Source: Bacteroidales bacterium
GTDB taxonomy: Bacteria > Bacteroidota > Bacteroidia > Bacteroidales > F082
Reading direction: 5' to 3'
Assembly: GCA_017549805.1 (NCBI GenBank)
Contig: JAFYNJ010000019.1
Span: 88,312-152,311 of the forward strand
DNA: 64,000 nt
The notes beneath the pieces were generated by a model. It saw only the letters and a program-made list of their open reading frames with translations, had not been told where the DNA came from and ran no database searches. A program made the position numbers and the translations under genes. Within the stretch, counting starts at the first letter, position 1, and each line of letters opens with the position of its first letter. Shown here in pieces: positions 60,053 through 64,000 of this stretch.

Positions 60053-60883
60053 GTGAATAAACTGATTGTTGATGCGGGATCCACAAAGATGGAGTGGGTA
60101 GTGATGGAAGAGGGGCAGATGGTGCGTCGCTTCCACACTTCGGGTTTCAATCCCAATTATGCCGAACCTCCTGCGCTTGAGAAGATTCTTTTCCAAGAGA
60201 TTCCTGATTTGGAAGAGGCGGGTTCCGTAGCGTATTACGGTACGGGCTGCGGTTCAGAGGCCAATTGCAATCTGGTGGAGGGCCTGTTGCGGAAGCGTTT
60301 CCCGAAGGCTGAAATCTATGTTTCGCACGACATGATGGGGGCGGCTCGAGCATTGTTTGGCGAGGGTAGAGGCATCGCATGTATCTTGGGTACGGGCGCC
60401 AATTCCTGTCTTTATGAAGACGGGAAGATTCTTGATAAAGCCGTCTCCTTGGGCTATTTGGTAGGCGATGAGGGCAGTGGCTGCTATATCGGAAGAAAGC
60501 TTGTTAGATCATATTATTATGGTTTGATGCCCAATGATTTGCGAGCTTTATTTGAAGTAAAATACCAACTGGATTTGAAATCGTTTATTGATCGGGTTTA
60601 TCACCAGCCGGAGGCCTCAAAGTACCTTGCCGAGTTTGCCCGTTTCGCTGGTGAATACAAGGATCATCCTTTTGTCCGACAGTTGGTGAAAGAATGCCTT
60701 AATGACTTTATCGATGTCTTCGTGATGCGATATCAGGACTGCCATGAGTTGCCTATCGGTTTTGTCGGGTCAGTGGCGTATCATTTTCAGTCGTTGCTGC
60801 AAGAATGCTTGTCAGCCGAAGGGTTGACCATGGGGAAGGTAATGCAGTCGCCCATGGAAGGGTTGATCCAGAGGTATTCTTGA
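60053..60883 (+). CDS. BadF/BadG/BcrA/D-type ATPase, probable N-acetylglucosamine kinase-like
   Basis: This 276-residue protein has the ASKHA fold: phosphate loop DAGSTKMEW (8-16), a GTGANSCLYEDG adenosine-side motif and VGDEGSGCYIG. Proteins of this type in Bacteroidetes are annotated as N-acetylglucosamine kinases. The start is GTG 60053 (MNKLIVDAG), 24 bases after the tssF stop, so it may be read from the T6SS transcript. Its 3' end overlaps the convergent miaA gene by 97 bases. Confidence 0.85.
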   Translation: MNKLIVDAGSTKMEWVVMEEGQMVRRFHTSGFNPNYAEPPALEKILFQEIPDLEEAGSVAYYGTGCGSEANCNLVEGLLRKRFPKAEIYVSHDMMGAARALFGEGRGIACILGTGANSCLYEDGKILDKAVSLGYLVGDEGSGCYIGRKLVRSYYYGLMPNDLRALFEVKYQLDLKSFIDRVYHQPEASKYLAEFARFAGEYKDHPFVRQLVKECLNDFIDVFVMRYQDCHELPIGFVGSVAYHFQSLLQECLSAEGLTMGKVMQSPMEGLIQRYS

Positions 60884-61728
60884 TCCTTGCGCAGCCAAGT
60901 CATCTGACGCTTGGCATAGTGCCTTGTGTTGAGCTTGATTTGTTCCACCGCTTCTTCCAAGGTGCATTTTCCGTCGAAGTATTCGAACAATTCCTTGTAA
61001 CCCACTGTGTTAAGTGCATTGCGGCGACGGTAGGGGTAGAGTCTCTTGGCCTCATCCATCAAGCCTTGCGAGAGCATGATCTCCACCCTTCGGTTGATGC
61101 GGTTGTTCAGTTCCTGCTTGTCCCATAACAAGGCATATTTCACGATGTTGAAATCGCGTGGGGCGCTTGTCTTGGTGCGGAACGAGGTGAAGGTCTTTCC
61201 CGTCTGGAAACAAACCTCCAATGCGCGTTGCAGCCGCCGTGGGTTCTTCTGATCGACAATGGCCCAATACTCGGGGTCAAGGCGTTGGACTTCCTGTTGC
61301 AAAGCGGACAAGCCTCCTTCTTGGTACAAGTGTTCCACCTTTTGCCTTGTGGTTGGGTCGATGTCGGGCATGGCATCGATGCCGTTGCACACCGCATCGA
61401 TGAACAATCCCGAACCACCCGTGAGAATCACTTGGTCGTGCTCCAAGAAAAGCTTCTTCAATAATTGTAGGACATCCTGCTCATATTGGGCTACATCATA
61501 ATCATTTAAAATACTGATATGATGAACGAAATAATGCTTTACTTCTTGTAATTCTTTAGGTGTAGGAGCGGCGGTGCCGATGCTCATTTCCTTGTAGAAC
61601 TGGCGGCTGTCGGCATTGATGATGACGGTATCCAGCTGCTTGGCAAGTTGGATGGCGGCAGCGGTCTTACCCGATGCCGTCGGACCGGCAATGACAATCA
61701 AGGTTTTTTCCAGCATCCCTCCACTCAT
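60787..61728 (-). CDS. miaA: tRNA dimethylallyltransferase
   Basis: This 313-residue protein has the P-loop GPTASGKTAAA (15-25), the NADSRQFYKEM motif, and the GGSGLFIDAVCNG and KNPRRLQRALEV signatures of MiaA. It adds a dimethylallyl group to A37 of tRNAs reading U-starting codons. The last ~25 residues extend past the usual end (DQEYLWINPS) and overlap the BadF-type gene on the other strand. It begins 5 bases after the cca stop. Confidence 0.95.
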   Translation of the reverse strand: MSGGMLEKTLIVIAGPTASGKTAAAIQLAKQLDTVIINADSRQFYKEMSIGTAAPTPKELQEVKHYFVHHISILNDYDVAQYEQDVLQLLKKLFLEHDQVILTGGSGLFIDAVCNGIDAMPDIDPTTRQKVEHLYQEGGLSALQQEVQRLDPEYWAIVDQKNPRRLQRALEVCFQTGKTFTSFRTKTSAPRDFNIVKYALLWDKQELNNRINRRVEIMLSQGLMDEAKRLYPYRRRNALNTVGYKELFEYFDGKCTLEEAVEQIKLNTRHYAKRQMTWLRKDQEYLWINPSMGDCITFPMVNPSADKHSCSND

Positions 61729-61733
61729 ATCTT

Positions 61734-63215
61734 TTATCTTTTATCTACCTTCGGCACTGGCCCATTGTTATTTACCACCACAGGCGCCTCTAATTCCTTG
61801 ACCACGGTCAGACCTTGTTCGGCGCCGACTTGCTTCATGAAAGCGTAAGCCTCCTCAAAGCTGTTGCCGATGACGCCGTCGAGCACCGCCTCGCGGATGG
61901 CGTTTTTGATGATGCCTACCTCGCGTCCTTCGGGGATGCCGAAGGTCTCCATGATGGCTTTGCCGTCGACGGGCGGCTGCCAGTTACGCAGATGGTCCTT
62001 GGCCTCGATCTCCTTCAGTTTTTCCTCCACAATCTCGAAGTTACGGTGGTATTTCTTGATTTTCTCCTCGTTTTTCGAGGTGATGTCGGCATGACACAGC
62101 AGCATCAGGTCGTCGATGTCGTCGCCGGCATCGAAGAGCAGCCTTCTTACAGCCGAATCGGTGACGATGTCTTCAGCCAACACGATGGGGCGGAGGTGGA
62201 GCAGCACTAATTTCTCCACGTATTTCATCTTCTCGTTCAGCGGCAGCTTCAGCTGGGCGAAGATCCTCGGAACCATCTTGGAGCCCTTGAACTCATGGCC
62301 GTGGAAGGTCCAGCCAATGCCGTCTTCCCAGCGTTTGGTCTGTGGCTTGGCGATGTCGTGCAACAGGGCAGCCCAGCGTAGCCATAGGTTGTCGCTCTTT
62401 TCGGCTACTTGGTCAAGCACCTGCATGGTATGGTAGAAATTGTCCTTGTGGCCTTTGCCGTGGATCACCTCCACGCCCTTCAGCAGGGTGAGTTGGGGCA
62501 GGATGTACTTCAGCAGCCCACATTCGTCGAGCAGGACGAATCCTGTAGAAGGTCTCGACGACATCATGATCTTGTTGAGTTCCTCAGTGATGCGCTCCAT
62601 GGAGACGATCTTGATCCGTTCTGCGTTGCGGGCGATGGCATAGAACGACTCGGGCTCGATGTAGAAATGCAGCTGGGTGGCGAAACGGATGGCGCGCATC
62701 ATGCGCAAGGGGTCGTCGGAGTAGGTGATGTCAGGATCCAACGGCGTGCGGATGGTGAGCTCCTCGAGGTCTTCCATGCCGTTAAAGGGGTCGAGGAAGG
62801 CGCCGAAGTCATCTTCGTTGAGGCTGATGGCCATGGCATTGATCGTGAAGTCGCGCCGGTTCTGGTCGTCCTCTAGGGTGCCGTCTTCCACCACGGGCTT
62901 GCGGCTGTTGCGGTCGTATGACTCGCGCCGTGCGCCCACAAACTCAATCTCGATGCCCTTGTAGCGGATCATGGCCGTGCCGAAGGCGCCGTAGTATTTG
63001 GCCTCCTTGTTGCCTGGCAGTTGCGATGCCACCTTCTTGGCCAAGGCAATACCGCTGCCGATGGTCACGATGTCGATGTCGTTCGACTTCCTGCGAAGCA
63101 GGATGTCGCGCACATAGCCGCCGATCACATAGCTTCTTACGCCGAGTTCCTTGCTTGATTTGGAAATCAGTCGGAAGAGGGGGTTGTCAATATGTGCTCT
63201 GAAGTCGTATTCCAT
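61734..63215 (-). CDS. cca: CCA tRNA nucleotidyltransferase with HD domain
   Basis: This 493-residue protein has the class II nucleotidyltransferase head (GGYVRDILLRRKSNDIDIV with catalytic Asp residues), RRDFTINAMA, and the EDPLRMMRAIRFA-type motif (SDDPLRMMRAIRF). A C-terminal HD domain has LLHDIAKPQ. It adds or repairs the CCA end of tRNA. Its start overlaps the clpC stop by 49 bases; a shorter start inside the overlap is possible. It is co-transcribed with miaA. Confidence 0.93.
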   Translation of the reverse strand: MEYDFRAHIDNPLFRLISKSSKELGVRSYVIGGYVRDILLRRKSNDIDIVTIGSGIALAKKVASQLPGNKEAKYYGAFGTAMIRYKGIEIEFVGARRESYDRNSRKPVVEDGTLEDDQNRRDFTINAMAISLNEDDFGAFLDPFNGMEDLEELTIRTPLDPDITYSDDPLRMMRAIRFATQLHFYIEPESFYAIARNAERIKIVSMERITEELNKIMMSSRPSTGFVLLDECGLLKYILPQLTLLKGVEVIHGKGHKDNFYHTMQVLDQVAEKSDNLWLRWAALLHDIAKPQTKRWEDGIGWTFHGHEFKGSKMVPRIFAQLKLPLNEKMKYVEKLVLLHLRPIVLAEDIVTDSAVRRLLFDAGDDIDDLMLLCHADITSKNEEKIKKYHRNFEIVEEKLKEIEAKDHLRNWQPPVDGKAIMETFGIPEGREVGIIKNAIREAVLDGVIGNSFEEAYAFMKQVGAEQGLTVVKELEAPVVVNNNGPVPKVDKR

Positions 63216-64000
63216 ATCCGAATCTCTTGCAGATCCTCGTCAAGGTCGATGTTAATCTTACTTCCTATTGGCAATGGGTTGATGATCAGCGACTCAGCCA
63301 ATTCGTCTTCCACATACTTCTGGATGGCGCGTTTCAGCGGACGGGCGCCGAACTGGTCGTCCCAGCCCTTGTCGGCGATGAAGTCCTTGGCTTTCTCGGT
63401 AAGTTCGAGCGTATAGCCCATATCTTCCACGCGCTTGAAGATGTTGCGCAGCTCGATGTCGATGATCTTATGGATGTCCTCGCGTTTCAGTGAATTGAAC
63501 ATGACCACGTCGTCCACACGGTTAAGGAACTCGGGCGCGAAGGTGCGCTTGAGGGCATTTTCGATCACGCTGTGCGAGTATTCGTTGGCCGAGTTGCGCT
63601 TGGCCTCGGTGCCAAATCCCACGCCTTGTCCGAAGTCCTTGAGCTGGCGGCTTCCAATGTTGGAAGTCATGATGATGATGGTGTTCTTGAAATCCACCTT
63701 GCGACCCAGGCTGTCGGTCAATTGGCCGTCGTCGAGCACTTGCAGCAGGATGTTGAACACGTCGGGATGGGCTTTCTCGATCTCGTCGAGGAGGACGATG
63801 GAGTAGGGCTTGCGGCGCACTTTCTCGGTGAGTTGTCCGCCTTCTTCGTAGCCCACGTATCCTGGAGGCGCACCAACCAGTCGCGACACGGCGAACTTCT
63901 CCATGTATTCGCTCATGTCGATGCGGATCAGGGCCTCTTCTGAGTCGAACAGGTACTTGGCGAGCACTTTGGCAAGATAGGTCTTGCCGACGCCGGTGGG
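63167..64000 (-). CDS. clpC: ATP-dependent Clp protease ATP-binding subunit ClpC, partial (N-terminus beyond window)
   Basis: The frame enters at the window edge with PTGVGKTYLAK, the Walker A of the second AAA+ module. It continues through LIRIDMSEYMEKF, GAPPGYVGYEEGGQLTEKVRRKP and Walker B VLLDEIEKAH to the C-terminal domain. The segment GSRQLKDFGQGVGF is typical of ClpC. It unfolds substrates for ClpP. It is distinct from the T6SS ClpV at 31815. Only the last ~278 residues are visible. Confidence 0.92.
   Translation of the reverse strand, partial: PTGVGKTYLAKVLAKYLFDSEEALIRIDMSEYMEKFAVSRLVGAPPGYVGYEEGGQLTEKVRRKPYSIVLLDEIEKAHPDVFNILLQVLDDGQLTDSLGRKVDFKNTIIIMTSNIGSRQLKDFGQGVGFGTEAKRNSANEYSHSVIENALKRTFAPEFLNRVDDVVMFNSLKREDIHKIIDIELRNIFKRVEDMGYTLELTEKAKDFIADKGWDDQFGARPLKRAIQKYVEDELAESLIINPLPIGSKINIDLDEDLQEIRIWNTTSEHILTTPSSD

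Noticed and set aside
1-64000. tRNA, tmRNA, retron or diversity-generating retroelement
   Set aside because: No cloverleaf, reverse transcriptase or template-repeat pair was recognised by eye; a covariance search would be needed to exclude small RNAs fully.

Overview
The window reads as chromosomal DNA of a member of the Bacteroidales, probably an uncultured gut or rumen lineage. The signs are repeated promoter boxes of the Bacteroidetes type (TAnnTTTG, several with an upstream TTTG), type VI secretion genes of the Bacteroidetes subtype (T6SSiii-like), a secreted protein with a type IX secretion (Por) C-terminal sorting domain, a DUF6266-type protein and a biosynthetic arginine decarboxylase. 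No rRNA, tRNA or CRISPR array was recognised.

Region 1 (1-20 kb) is a defence and accessory island. A leftward operon (9079 to 335) encodes a TerB/PH-like zinc-finger protein, a TPR-FtsK/HerA-like ATPase, a DNA/RNA non-specific endonuclease lipoprotein, a Ser/Thr kinase with a zinc ribbon, a PIF1-like helicase, a vWA protein and a PP2C phosphatase. The kinase-vWA-phosphatase set matches the TerY-P triad. It is followed by an LRR protein, an McrBC restriction pair, a UvrD-like helicase with a small partner, and several orphan genes. GC-rich extragenic repeats of at least two families separate these modules.

Region 2 (20-25.5 kb) looks like a small mobile or phage-derived module. It holds a thermonuclease, two overlapping spanin-like membrane proteins, an M15 peptidase, a DUF6266 protein with a Gly/Asn-rich linker, a small HTH protein behind an array of helically phased TCAGAGA sites, and a tyrosine recombinase flanked by a 12-bp direct repeat. 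Two short promoter-to-terminator units may encode small RNAs.

Region 3 (25.7-31.7 kb) is housekeeping: an RluA-type pseudouridine synthase, split transketolase, an alkaline phosphatase and SpeA.

Region 4 (31.8-60.0 kb) is the main find. It is a run of 23 tightly packed rightward genes encoding a T6SS: ClpV/TssH, TssB, TssC, two Hcp/TssD, VgrG, a PAAR-like spike, a candidate effector and immunity protein, TssG, TssK, TssE and TssF. Embedded between the effector genes and the baseplate genes is a complete eukaryote-like ubiquitin-type conjugation set: a beta-grasp Ubl ending in Gly, an E2 with HPN and catalytic Cys, a membrane-anchored JAMM peptidase, a membrane RING protein with periplasmic vWA-like and C-terminal FHA-like domains, and an E1. 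These alternate with signal-peptide proteins, including a coiled-coil outer-membrane barrel candidate. No TssJLM or TssN/O/P/Q/R was recognised, so the Ubl-linked envelope proteins may form or regulate the trans-envelope part of the machine. That last step is inference.

Region 5 (60.0-64 kb) returns to housekeeping: a BadF-type sugar kinase, then leftward clpC (partial), cca and miaA.
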